Shown: positions 1 to 5,033 of the stretch, piece after piece | Numbering within the stretch: the stretch's first letter is position 1 | Layout of the letters: each line of letters starts with the position of its first letter | Assembly (NCBI GenBank): GCA_947427325.1 | Contig: CANEHP010000160.1 | Coordinates: 1-5,176 of the forward strand | Length of the DNA stretch: 5,176 nt | Direction: 5' to 3' | Source of the DNA: an uncultured Clostridia bacterium | GTDB lineage: Bacteria; Bacillota; Clostridia; Oscillospirales; Ruminococcaceae | The notes under the pieces: generated by a model | What the model saw: only the letters and a program-made list of their open reading frames with translations | Told to the model about the DNA's origin: nothing | Databases searched by the model: none | Made by a program: the position numbers and the translations under genes

Positions 1-206
1 CCTTGCAGGCAACAAAATTATGCACGAAAATCTGCATACTGATTTTATGTGAACAAGCTCTGGTGAAGGTGCTGTTTACGCTTTTTAAAATAATAACATT
101 TTTGTTAAAACATTTTTCATAGGTTTTGTTATATCAAAACCCGCCTACGGGCTGATTTGAATTTTTGATTAAAACATTTTTGTGATTTTTTTGAAAGGAG
201 TAAAAA
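1..206. other. AT-rich intergenic region upstream of padR
   Basis: No gene can be supported here. One frame is open from the window edge and ends at TGA 50-52 after 16 codons (…KIMHENLHTDFM); it could be the tail of an upstream gene but is too short to judge. The rest is AT-rich. The 9-mer AACATTTTT occurs three times on the + strand (95-103, 109-117, 173-181), and a 13-bp match TTAAAACATTTTT recurs at 105-117 and 169-181. A small CCCG/CGGG hairpin lies near 140-151. No convincing -35/-10 pair for padR was found, although its promoter must lie here. Confidence 0.5.
94..107. promoter_or_regulatory. Candidate PadR operator (dyad TAACA-N4-TGTTA)
   Basis: A perfect 5-bp inverted repeat, TAACA…TGTTA, lies about 100 bp before the padR start. 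PadR proteins are dimeric winged-helix repressors that often bind short AT-rich dyads upstream of their own gene. The AACATTTTT core recurs twice closer to the gene, which would suit several operator half-sites. The assignment rests only on symmetry and position; such AT-rich dyads also arise by chance. Confidence 0.25.
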
Positions 207-611
207 ATGGGGATTAAGGAAAGCTTTAAGCGGGGCTCAATGGAGATGCTCATTCTTTGTCTGCTGAGCAAGGAGGATATGTACGGCTATCAGCTGGCGC
301 AGGAGATAAACGCCCGAAGCAACGGAATGCTAAAGGTTACCGAAGGTTCAATGTATCCTCACTTGTATAAGCTGATCGAAAAAAAGTCGATTTCCGATTC
401 CAAAAGGCTTATAGGAAAGCGCAGAACAAGAGTCTATTATCATCTGGAGGATGAGGGCAGACTGCTTTTGGAGAAGTACAGAAAAGACTTTTTAGATGTA
501 AACGACGGAATTATGTGCGTACTTAATTCCTATGACGAGGGCAGGCACTCTTTTATAAGCAAAAGGGTGCAGCATATACATATCGCCGAGGAAGCCGAGG
601 ATCAGGCCTGA
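207..611 (+). CDS. PadR family transcriptional regulator
   Basis: A 134-residue winged helix-turn-helix regulator, expected to act in the cytoplasm as a DNA-binding dimer, usually a repressor relieved by a small ligand. The PadR domain covers about residues 10-88: the first helices hold the YGYQLAQEI segment (26-34), the recognition helix region reads EGSMYPHLYKLIEKK (46-60), and the wing carries RRTRVYYHLEDEGR (72-85). The remaining 45 or so residues match the short C-terminal dimerisation helix of the compact PadR subfamily, not the long tail of the PadR/VirR-like class. The start is fixed by GAAAGGAG at 193-200, six bases before ATG. PadR genes often precede the membrane protein or transporter they control, but here a repeat-rich spacer and an opposing gene follow, so any target is the gene itself or lies elsewhere. 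The effector is unknown. Confidence 0.93.
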   Translation: MGIKESFKRGSMEMLILCLLSKEDMYGYQLAQEINARSNGMLKVTEGSMYPHLYKLIEKKSISDSKRLIGKRRTRVYYHLEDEGRLLLEKYRKDFLDVNDGIMCVLNSYDEGRHSFISKRVQHIHIAEEAEDQA

Positions 612-630
612 TACGCCTGTAAGGCCTGTT

Positions 631-902
631 TATACCAATTCTTAGTCCATATCACAGACAGCCCTGCAAAAATCCTGCGCTTATTGCTTCGTCAGTCCGC
701 CTTGCTGTATCGCATATAGCTGCGGCGGCTTTCACCGCACTAATACTAAATCTTAATTAAAATTAGACAAATCCACCTACCGGGACGTCCCTGCTCTGTG
801 TCAGCCCGACTTGAAATATCCGCATATTCCTGCGTCGGGACTTCCTTGATCAGGAACGCCCCGCCCGCCGGCTTTGTCTTATTTTAATTAAGAATTAGTA
901 TA
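631..902. mobile_element. MITE-like element(s) with related terminal inverted repeats
   Basis: The ends are imperfect inverted repeats: TATACCAATTCTTAGT at 631-646 and ATTAAGAATTAGTATA at 887-902 agree at 14 of 16 positions when one is reverse-complemented. A third, more diverged copy lies at 742-757 in the same orientation as the left one. The unit is about 270 bp, holds no ORF of note and is much more GC-rich inside than at its AT-rich ends. This is the build of a miniature inverted-repeat element, or of two elements side by side sharing an end. No transposase is present and no clear target-site duplication was seen, so mobility is inferred from structure only. It could instead be a structured non-coding locus. 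Confidence 0.45.
743..901. repeat. Long inverted repeat, 29-bp arms, inside the MITE-like region
   Basis: Arms 743-771 and 873-901 are reverse complements at 27 of 29 positions, centred on TTAATTAA cores. The roughly 100-bp interior has further symmetry: GGGACGTCCC (782-791) is a perfect palindrome, CCCGAC (805-810) pairs with GTCGGG (834-839) around an AATAT-CCGC-ATATT mini-hairpin, and CGGGACGTCCCTG (781-793) recurs imperfectly as CGGGACTTCCTTG (836-848). A transcript from either side would fold into one long hairpin. Confidence 0.75.
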
Positions 903-975
903 AACACAGCCTTTTGTTAATTTATCTGTAATCCGATTATTAACAATATTGAGTTTGAATAAAAAGTATAATTTT

Positions 976-1013
976 AGGTGCAAAAGCTTGCTCGACCTCA
1001 AGCCTTTGCACCT
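976..1013. terminator. Hairpin terminator, probably bidirectional
   Basis: Arms AGGTGCAAAAGCTT (976-989) and AAGCCTTTGCACCT (1000-1013) pair at 13 of 14 positions around a 10-nt loop. The stem sits just past the flavoprotein stop codon on the minus strand, where it would end that transcript. On the plus strand it is followed by a T-rich run (CCTTTTAATTTATTTT), so rightward transcription from padR would stop there too. The minus-strand U-tract is weaker and interrupted. Confidence 0.65.
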
Positions 1014-1024
1014 TTTAATTTATT

Positions 1025-1750
1025 TTATGTAGCGCTCTTTTCTGCGGGAAACCATTCCTTATGCCCCTTAGTAACCGTTTCAAAGCCCTTTGGAGACAGC
1101 AGCGGCTTTTTCAGCTTTTTTGCGGTTTCCTCCGATACAGCGCCCTTTTCGCAAAATTCCTTTCCCGCAAGAGTTACCGTTTCAAGATACGCCTTTCGCT
1201 GTCTTTCCGCCGTTCCCGAAAAGAAAAGCTCCCCTTGGGGACAGAAAATTTTGGCGTACTTCCCTTTCCCGCATATTAAATCAAGCTGCTTAACAAGGGC
1301 GGGATACATATTTTCGGCGTCGGCATAGCCGCAGGAGGAAATTATGACCAGCTTTTTTTTCATCATATTTTCGTCACGGAGCTTATGAAAAAGAGTATTT
1401 CCTTCGGGATCAAAGCCGCCGCCGTAGGGCAGCATAAATGGCAGACAGCGGTCGGTCACGGCTTTAAGCGCCGAGGGCATACCGAAAAAGTAAAGGGGAA
1501 AGCTTTCCACGATAACATCGGCAAGGGACAGCTTCAGCCTCAGCATATCCATATCGTCACGTATAACGCATTGCCCCGCCGTTTTTCCCCAACAGGAAAA
1601 GCAGCCCGAACAGGGCTTGATGTCAAGCTTGTTTAAAGCAAGCTCTTCTTTTTCCCAATAATCGGGAAAGCCGTTTACAAAGGCTCTTGATATGTTTAAG
1701 GTGTTGCTTTTTTCACCTCTCGGGCTTGCGTTGATAAGTAAAAGCTTCAT
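1025..1750 (-). CDS. Flavodoxin-family / NADPH-dependent FMN reductase-like iron-sulfur flavoprotein
   Basis: A 241-residue cytoplasmic protein with a flavodoxin-like fold. MKLLLINASPRGEKSNT (1-17) is the first beta strand and FMN-phosphate loop typical of the FMN_red/flavodoxin_2 group. ADVIVESFPLYFFGMPSALKAVTDR, near residues 75-100, matches the family's second flavin-contacting segment. Between them Cys47, Cys50, Cys53 and Cys61 form CX2CX2CX7C followed by IRDDM, the compact pattern that binds a 4Fe-4S cluster in archaeal iron-sulfur flavoprotein (Isf). An Isf-like electron-transfer role is therefore likely; donor and acceptor are unknown. A longer ORF begins at 1762 (MEFIM), but a GGAG site lies six bases before the ATG at 1750 and nothing suitable precedes 1762, so 1750 is chosen. 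The gene is divergent from the patatin gene and ends at a hairpin terminator. The C-terminal 60 residues are lysine-rich and I recognise no domain in them. Confidence 0.85.
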   Translation of the reverse strand: MKLLLINASPRGEKSNTLNISRAFVNGFPDYWEKEELALNKLDIKPCSGCFSCWGKTAGQCVIRDDMDMLRLKLSLADVIVESFPLYFFGMPSALKAVTDRCLPFMLPYGGGFDPEGNTLFHKLRDENMMKKKLVIISSCGYADAENMYPALVKQLDLICGKGKYAKIFCPQGELFFSGTAERQRKAYLETVTLAGKEFCEKGAVSEETAKKLKKPLLSPKGFETVTKGHKEWFPAEKSAT

Positions 1751-1756
1751 AATAAA

Positions 1757-1760
1757 CTCC
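1757..1760 (-). promoter_or_regulatory. Ribosome binding site that sets the flavoprotein start
   Basis: The minus strand reads ATGGAGTTTATTATG. The GGAG inside the longer ORF's first codons lies six bases before the second ATG (1750-1748), an ideal Shine-Dalgarno distance. The upstream ATG (1762-1760) has no purine-rich site before it, and its own G is part of the GGAG. Confidence 0.75.
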
Positions 1761-1767
1761 ATGCGAT

Positions 1768-1796
1768 TTGAAATTTGCGGAAAAATATGTTATACT
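1768..1796 (+). promoter_or_regulatory. Sigma-A type promoter for the patatin gene
   Basis: TTGAAA (1768-1773) and TATACT (1791-1796) are 17 bp apart, one mismatch from consensus in each box. Transcription would start near 1803 and give a leader of about 87 nt that contains the 17-bp repeats. The minus strand offers TATAAC (1793-1788) as a -10 for the divergent flavoprotein gene, overlapping this -10, but with no good -35; if real, the two promoters would exclude each other. Confidence 0.65.
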
Positions 1797-1804
1797 TAAA
1801 AATG

Positions 1805-1861
1805 TCTCTACAATAAAAATATCTCTATAATAAAAATATCTCTATAATAAAAATATCTCTG
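1805..1861 (+). repeat. 17-bp tandem repeat in the patatin leader
   Basis: The unit TCTCTATAATAAAAATA occurs at 1805-1821 (one mismatch, C for T), 1822-1838 and 1839-1855 (both exact), with the first bases of a fourth copy at 1856-1861. Each exact unit contains TATAAT (1826-1831, 1843-1848), though no -35 stands 17 bp before either. The array lies just after the predicted transcription start and before the ribosome binding site, so it would form an unstructured A/U-rich leader. Confidence 0.95.
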
Positions 1862-1889
1862 TAAAACACGGTGAAAGGCGGACAAAAAA

Positions 1890-2738
1890 ATGAAATGGGG
1901 TCTTGTTTTAGAGGGCGGAGCAAGCCGCACCTACTTTACCTGCGGGGTGCTGGACGGATTTTTGGAGCAGTCCTTGTATTCCGATTATATGATAGGAGTA
2001 TCTGCGGGAATCTCCTTCGGGGTGAGTTATGTTTCAAGGCAGTATAAAAGAAACTACAATATTATGACAAAATATCAGAACGACAGCCGATATATGGGAG
2101 TCCGCCATCTCCTGAACAGGAAAAACCGCAGCTATTACAATCTTGACTTTGTTTTTGAGGAAATACCCAACAGGCTGCTGCCCTTTGATTTTAATGTGTT
2201 CGACAACAGAAGCACACAGTGCAAGGCGGTGGTTACAAGACTTGATAACGGCTGTCCCGAATATATGGAAATGCCCAAGGATAGCAGTTTTCAGCTTTTA
2301 AGAGCCACCTGCGCTCTTCCGCTGCTGTTTAAGCCTATTGAAATAAACGGCGTAAGGTATATGGACGGAGGGGTTTCCGACTCCCTTCCCTTTAAAAAGG
2401 CCTTTGAGGACGGCTGCGACAAAATTATTGCAATTCTGACTCACCCTAAGGGCTATGTAAAGGGCTATGAGTCCGCCACTCCGCTTGTCAAAGCCGCTTA
2501 CCGCAAATATCCCCGATTTGTGGAAAGCTTTTTGAGCCGTCCCGAAAGATACAACAGATCCCTGTCCGAGCTGGAGGATTTAAGTAAAGAAGGGAAAGCT
2601 CTGATTCTTGCTCCAAAGGACACCTACGGAACGGGCAGAACCGAAAGCCGTCCCGAAAAGCTGGTAAAGCTTTATGACGAAGGTCTTGACTGCTTTAAAG
2701 AAAATGAAGCGGAGATCAAAGCCTTTATAAATTTATAA
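1890..2738 (+). CDS. Patatin-like phospholipase family protein (YjjU-like, DUF6363 C-terminus)
   Basis: A 282-residue serine lipid acyl hydrolase using a Ser-Asp dyad. The patatin domain spans about residues 3-180: the oxyanion-hole loop EGGASRT (8-14), the nucleophile elbow GVSAG with Ser38 (36-40), and the catalytic aspartate in YMDGG (Asp159). The C-terminal part, with RPERYN, an LEDL…EGKALILAP stretch and a final LVKLYDEGLD helix, resembles the DUF6363 extension of E. coli YjjU-like proteins. There is no signal peptide or membrane segment, so it should be cytoplasmic or peripherally membrane-bound. The natural substrate is unknown; membrane phospholipid turnover is the family's usual suggestion. 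The start follows AAAGGCGG (1874-1881) at eight bases. A strong promoter and a repeat-filled leader precede it; it converges on folC. The oxyanion loop reads GGASR where many relatives have GGGMRG, but the Gly-Gly and Arg are kept. Confidence 0.92.
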   Translation: MKWGLVLEGGASRTYFTCGVLDGFLEQSLYSDYMIGVSAGISFGVSYVSRQYKRNYNIMTKYQNDSRYMGVRHLLNRKNRSYYNLDFVFEEIPNRLLPFDFNVFDNRSTQCKAVVTRLDNGCPEYMEMPKDSSFQLLRATCALPLLFKPIEINGVRYMDGGVSDSLPFKKAFEDGCDKIIAILTHPKGYVKGYESATPLVKAAYRKYPRFVESFLSRPERYNRSLSELEDLSKEGKALILAPKDTYGTGRTESRPEKLVKLYDEGLDCFKENEAEIKAFINL

Positions 2739-2769
2739 CCGCCCCTTGATGCTTCCGTTTTCCGGGCGG
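2739..2769 (+). terminator. Weak hairpin after the patatin stop
   Basis: CCGCCC (2739-2744), directly after the stop codon, pairs with GGGCGG (2764-2769) across a 19-nt loop. No U-run follows, so it is a poor intrinsic terminator and may only protect the 3' end or do nothing. No better terminator was seen in the 171-bp convergent spacer. Confidence 0.3.
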
Positions 2770-2870
2770 CATATGTCTGTGGGACTGCGGGCAAAAGTAC
2801 TCCCTCTGTCGGCGCTTATCGTAAAATCGGACCGCCGTTTGTTAATGAGACAAAAGCCCTGCCGTCCCCT

Positions 2871-2930
2871 AACTTCTTTTTCAACTTCTTTTTCACGTTA
2901 TTTTTCACATCATTTTTCACATTCTTTTTC
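2871..2930 (-). repeat. 12-bp tandem array spanning the folC stop codon
   Basis: Five units of 12 bp, exactly four codons each in the folC frame. Read on the minus strand they are GAA AAA GAA TGT; GAA AAA TGA TGT; GAA AAA TAA CGT; and GAA AAA GAA GTT twice. The first encodes EKEC, the second supplies folC's stop, the third has a second stop in the same frame. The last two are identical. The array therefore covers the last residues of FolC and the 40 bp beyond. Confidence 0.93.
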
Positions 2931-4157
2931 GGCAAGTATTCTTCTCGCTTCTCCGCAAAGATAGAGAGAACCGCAGATAACCTTTAAATCGGCGTTCTGC
3001 CCCTCAGCCGCCTTTATTCCCTCGCTTAGCTCCCGTGCCGTAACCGCTTTTTTGCCCATGCTTTTGGCGAGGTCGGCTATTTCTTCCTTATTCACGGCAT
3101 TTTCGGCAAAAAAATCAACCGCAATAACATAGTCGAACAGCGGTATCAGCAGCTTTAACGAGCCTTTCCAATCCTTTGTGGTCAACATTCCCGTAAGCAG
3201 CGTCTTTTTTCCCTTGATCCCTTTTAACAGTTCAGCTAATGCCCCTGCGCCCGAGGGATTGTGTGCGCCGTCTATTATCCAGCCCTCCATCTGCTCTGTT
3301 CTTGCGGGAACAGCAGCGGTGAGCAGGGCTTTTTCTATATAGTATTCGGGAATGTTCAGCAAACGCAGCGTCTCTATTGCCGCCGCCGAATTTACCGCTT
3401 GATGCTTGCCGCACATTTTTGTTTTAAAGGCTTTTCCCTTATACAAAAACCGAGTGCCGCTTAAATCCGAGGAAATAAGCTTAATATCGTCATTTTTGGG
3501 CATTATAAAGGCAGAGTCTTCCATATCCGCCTTATTTTTCAAAACCTCGGCGACCGAGTCATACTGAAAGGGAGAAACCACCGCAGGGCAGCCCTTTTTT
3601 ATAATCCCCGCCTTATGCTCTGCGATTTCGGCGGGAGTGTTTCCCAAAATTGCGCAGTGGTCCAAATCCACCGTTGTTATTACGGATATTATGGGGGCAA
3701 CTATGTTGGTGCTGTCCAAAAGCCCCCCTATTCCCGTTTCCAATACGGTGTAATCGCAGCCCTTTGCCCTAAAGCAAAGGAAAGCGGCGGCGTTAAGTAT
3801 TTCAAACTGGGAGTAATCGGCGCAGCCTGTTTTTTCCGCTCCCTCTTTTGCCAAACTTATATAAAGAGCAAAATCCTCTTTGCTGACGGGCTTATTGTTA
3901 ATCTGTATTCTCTCTTCGATTACCGTTATATAGGGAGATGTGAATTTGCCCGTATTAAAGCCCGCAAGCCCCAGCGCGGCGGAAACATATTCGCATACGC
4001 TGCCCTTGCCGTTGGTGCCCGCAACATGGATAAAGCTAAGCTCCTTTTGGGGATCTCCCAGCACGCTCATCAGCTCCCTGAACCTTGAAAGGCTTGTTAC
4101 GGGCTTTCCCGATTTGCTGAAGCCGTTTAAATATTCAATACTTTGGGAATAGTTCAT
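2910..4157 (-). CDS. folC: Bifunctional dihydrofolate synthase / folylpolyglutamate synthase
   Basis: A 415-residue ATP-dependent Mur-ligase-family enzyme adding glutamate to dihydropteroate and/or reduced folates in the cytoplasm. The central ATPase domain shows the P-loop HVAGTNGKGS (44-53), GKFTSPYI…ERIQIN (70-87), ETGIGGLLDSTN (140-151), DLDH (164-167) and HKAGIIKKG with the usual carbamylated lysine at Lys182. GKHQAVNSAAAIETL (250-264) leads to the hinge, and PARTEQMEGWIIDGAHNP (284-301) opens the C-terminal glutamate-binding domain. Length and N-terminus fit the family, supporting this start. No strong Shine-Dalgarno is seen: an A/G-rich stretch ending AAAAACGGT precedes ATG. Oddities are Leu146 where relatives usually have Arg (GGRLD), and Ala285 in the usual PGR. 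Whether it has both activities cannot be read from sequence. No other folate gene is nearby. The last residues, EKECEK, belong to a 12-bp repeat array. Confidence 0.95.
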   Translation of the reverse strand: MNYSQSIEYLNGFSKSGKPVTSLSRFRELMSVLGDPQKELSFIHVAGTNGKGSVCEYVSAALGLAGFNTGKFTSPYITVIEERIQINNKPVSKEDFALYISLAKEGAEKTGCADYSQFEILNAAAFLCFRAKGCDYTVLETGIGGLLDSTNIVAPIISVITTVDLDHCAILGNTPAEIAEHKAGIIKKGCPAVVSPFQYDSVAEVLKNKADMEDSAFIMPKNDDIKLISSDLSGTRFLYKGKAFKTKMCGKHQAVNSAAAIETLRLLNIPEYYIEKALLTAAVPARTEQMEGWIIDGAHNPSGAGALAELLKGIKGKKTLLTGMLTTKDWKGSLKLLIPLFDYVIAVDFFAENAVNKEEIADLAKSMGKKAVTARELSEGIKAAEGQNADLKVICGSLYLCGEARRILAEKECEK

Positions 4158-4171
4158 ACCGTTTTTCTTTC

Positions 4172-4207
4172 TTGTTTTCTTTTCTAAAACTGTTTTCTTT
4201 CCTAAAA
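4172..4207 (-). repeat. 18-bp tandem duplication in the folC leader
   Basis: On the minus strand TTTTAGGAAAGAAAACAG (4207-4190) is followed directly by TTTTAGAAAAGAAAACAA (4189-4172), identical at 16 of 18 positions. The copies lie 14-50 bases before the folC ATG and make up most of its purine-rich leader. The copy further from the gene contains AGGAAAG, a Shine-Dalgarno-like site too distant to serve folC; the nearer copy has lost the G. Confidence 0.85.
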
Positions 4208-4325
4208 ATCCTATTTTATAAAATTATTTATTAAATGCGGTCCTTTTGAAAATATGTTTTTCCGGTTATTCGCCCGGTAAGGCGGCGGGCATAGAAACCT
4301 TAGAGCGTAAAAAGCCTGCTGTGCT

Positions 4326-4467
4326 GTCCTGCTCAAAAATAAAATATCTGCTTGCCCTTTTTCCCATACGCTTCGTTGTCGTCCTCGACTTGCGCCGGCA
4401 AGCCTTCGTCCTCCGCCTTGCGTATGGAAAAAATTGCTGCGCATCTTATTTCATTTTTGAGCGGGAC
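4326..4467. repeat. Long palindromic (MITE-like) element just after the NUDIX stop
   Basis: The outer arms GTCCTGCTCAAAAAT (4326-4340) and ATTTTTGAGCGGGAC (4453-4467) pair at 14 of 15 positions, with looser pairing continuing inward. A second perfect stem joins CCATACGC (4364-4371) to GCGTATGG (4420-4427), and the tip contains CTTGC-GCCG-GCAAG (4389-4402). CGTCCTC…CTTGCG also occurs twice as an imperfect direct repeat (4379-4394, 4407-4422). The element begins six bases past the NUDIX stop codon. It may be a mobile palindromic repeat or a large 3'-end hairpin; no transposase or target duplication is visible. Confidence 0.7.
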
Positions 4468-4473
4468 GCCATA

Positions 4474-4887
4474 CTACTTCATTAAGGCGATAAAGCTTTT
4501 TGCCTTGTTTACGGTATTTTTGTCATTTTCATAAGTGAGCAGGGCGGAGGCTTGTCCTATTTCCTGCCACTTTAATTCGGATATCTCGTCCTTTTGGGGG
4601 ACAAGCTCGTGACTTGTGGGGATAGCCACAAAGTAAACCACCGTTTTTTTGGTATTGCGCTTTGGGGAGTAGGTGACGATCTCGCGAAAACCCGTATCCA
4701 AAAGCACGTCAAGCCCCGTTTCTTCCTTGATTTCACGCCGTGCGGTTTCCTCCTCGGTTTCTCCCTCTTCCATATGCCCCTTGGGGAACGACCAATGACC
4801 CGATTTAATATTTCTTGCCAGCAAAATCTCCGTATTTCCATGATACTTACGGTACACTATTGCGCCGCAGGATTTTTCATAGTTCAT
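4474..4887 (-). CDS. NUDIX hydrolase, probably bis(5'-nucleosyl)-tetraphosphatase (Ap4A hydrolase)-like
   Basis: A 137-residue cytoplasmic Mg2+-dependent pyrophosphohydrolase. The NUDIX box is complete at residues 37-59: Gly37, Glu43, Arg51-Glu52, Glu55-Glu56 and Gly58-Leu59 fit GX5EX7REUXEEXGU. It is preceded by SCGAIVYR (6-13) and GHWSFPKGHMEEGE (30-43), and followed by KKTVVYFVA and an ISELKWQEIGQASALLTYEND tail. This layout is typical of asymmetric Ap4A hydrolases, which split Ap4A to ATP and AMP; substrate choice in NUDIX families is unreliable from sequence. The ORF is open back to 5055, but that start lies within the promoter, and AAAGGGTG five bases before the ATG at 4887 decides the start. 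A promoter and a long structured leader precede it. It points the same way as folC but is separated by a large hairpin. Confidence 0.9.
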   Translation of the reverse strand: MNYEKSCGAIVYRKYHGNTEILLARNIKSGHWSFPKGHMEEGETEEETARREIKEETGLDVLLDTGFREIVTYSPKRNTKKTVVYFVAIPTSHELVPQKDEISELKWQEIGQASALLTYENDKNTVNKAKSFIALMK

Positions 4888-5018
4888 TATTTCACCCTTT
4901 CCGAAAATATAGGGCAAAGAGCGGCAGCCGCCGAGATATACTCCGAAAAGGCTGCACAAAAACATATGGCGGTTTCTGCAGGGTATTTTTCCCCAATAAC
5001 CGCACAAAAAATGCTCAT
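4887..5018 (-). CDS. Possible short upstream ORF (43 codons) in the NUDIX leader
   Basis: An ATG at 5018-5016, about nine bases after the predicted transcription start, opens a frame that ends at TAA 4889-4887. That stop overlaps the NUDIX start as TAATG, the arrangement of translationally coupled genes. The product would start MSIFCAVIGEKYPAETA and be Ala- and Cys-rich, like nothing I recognise. There is no Shine-Dalgarno for it, and two hairpins lie within it, so it may be a chance ORF. Confidence 0.2.
   Translation of the reverse strand: MSIFCAVIGEKYPAETAICFCAAFSEYISAAAALCPIFSERVK
4893..4900 (-). promoter_or_regulatory. Ribosome binding site that sets the NUDIX start
   Basis: The minus strand reads GGAAAGGGTGAAATAATG. 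AAAGGGTG ends five bases before the ATG at 4887. The residues from this ATG onward (MNYEKSCGAIVYR) fit the family N-terminus, while the 56 codons upstream do not. Confidence 0.75.
4924..5003 (-). promoter_or_regulatory. Structured 5' leader of the NUDIX gene (two hairpins)
   Basis: Two stem-loops lie between the predicted transcription start and the ribosome binding site. The first pairs GCGGTT with AACCGC (5003-4969), with GGG/CCC inside it. The second pairs GCAGCC with GGCTGC (4955-4924), with GAG/CTC inside it. A leader of about 140 nt with ordered stems is more than a plain NUDIX gene needs and could be regulatory. It matches no riboswitch class I can name. Confidence 0.4.
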
Positions 5019-5033
5019 TGCGTAATTGTATAT

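Larger units (their letters stand above)
612..1024. other. Gene-free spacer between padR and the flavoprotein gene
   Basis: This spacer of about 410 bp has no ORF with coding character. It contains a nest of inverted repeats (631-902, described separately), an AT-rich stretch (903-975), and a terminator hairpin (976-1013). A TATAAT hexamer at 967-972 has no -35 at suitable spacing and is not called a promoter. Confidence 0.7.
4158..4473. other. Gene-free spacer between the NUDIX gene and folC
   Basis: About 316 bp without a supported gene. It holds the folC leader with an 18-bp tandem duplication (4172-4207), an AT-rich block whose minus strand includes TATAAA (about 4217-4222) as a possible folC -10 without a matching -35, a small GCCCG/CGGGC hairpin (4272-4290), and a long palindromic element (4326-4467). 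Overlapping ORFs on both strands here are explained by the palindrome and resemble nothing known. Confidence 0.7.

Noticed and set aside
2..52. Tail of an upstream gene (16 codons then TGA)
   Set aside because: Plausible but too short to distinguish from chance; another frame is open longer to about 120, which weakens the case.
949..972. Promoter ending in TATAAT at 967-972
   Set aside because: The nearest -35-like boxes are 12 or 21 bp away, outside the workable spacing, and transcription would run straight into the terminator.
978..1328. 116-codon + strand ORF, and several other + strand ORFs at 1061-1636
   Set aside because: They are antisense to the flavoprotein gene, start within or beside the terminator hairpin or lack a ribosome binding site, and have no recognisable motif.
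1805..1861. CRISPR array
   Set aside because: Units are contiguous 17-mers without spacers, so this is a simple tandem repeat.
2746..2964. + strand ORF with Phe-Ser-rich repeats
   Set aside because: Its repeats are the antisense of the 12-bp array at the folC end; no ribosome binding site and low-complexity composition.
3615..4088. 157-codon + strand ORF opposite folC
   Set aside because: It lies wholly within folC on the other strand, whose motifs are conserved along the full length; no family resemblance in the antisense product.
4211..4534. ORFs on both strands in the NUDIX-folC spacer
   Set aside because: They are by-products of the palindromic element, which gives similar open frames on both strands; no start signals or known domains.
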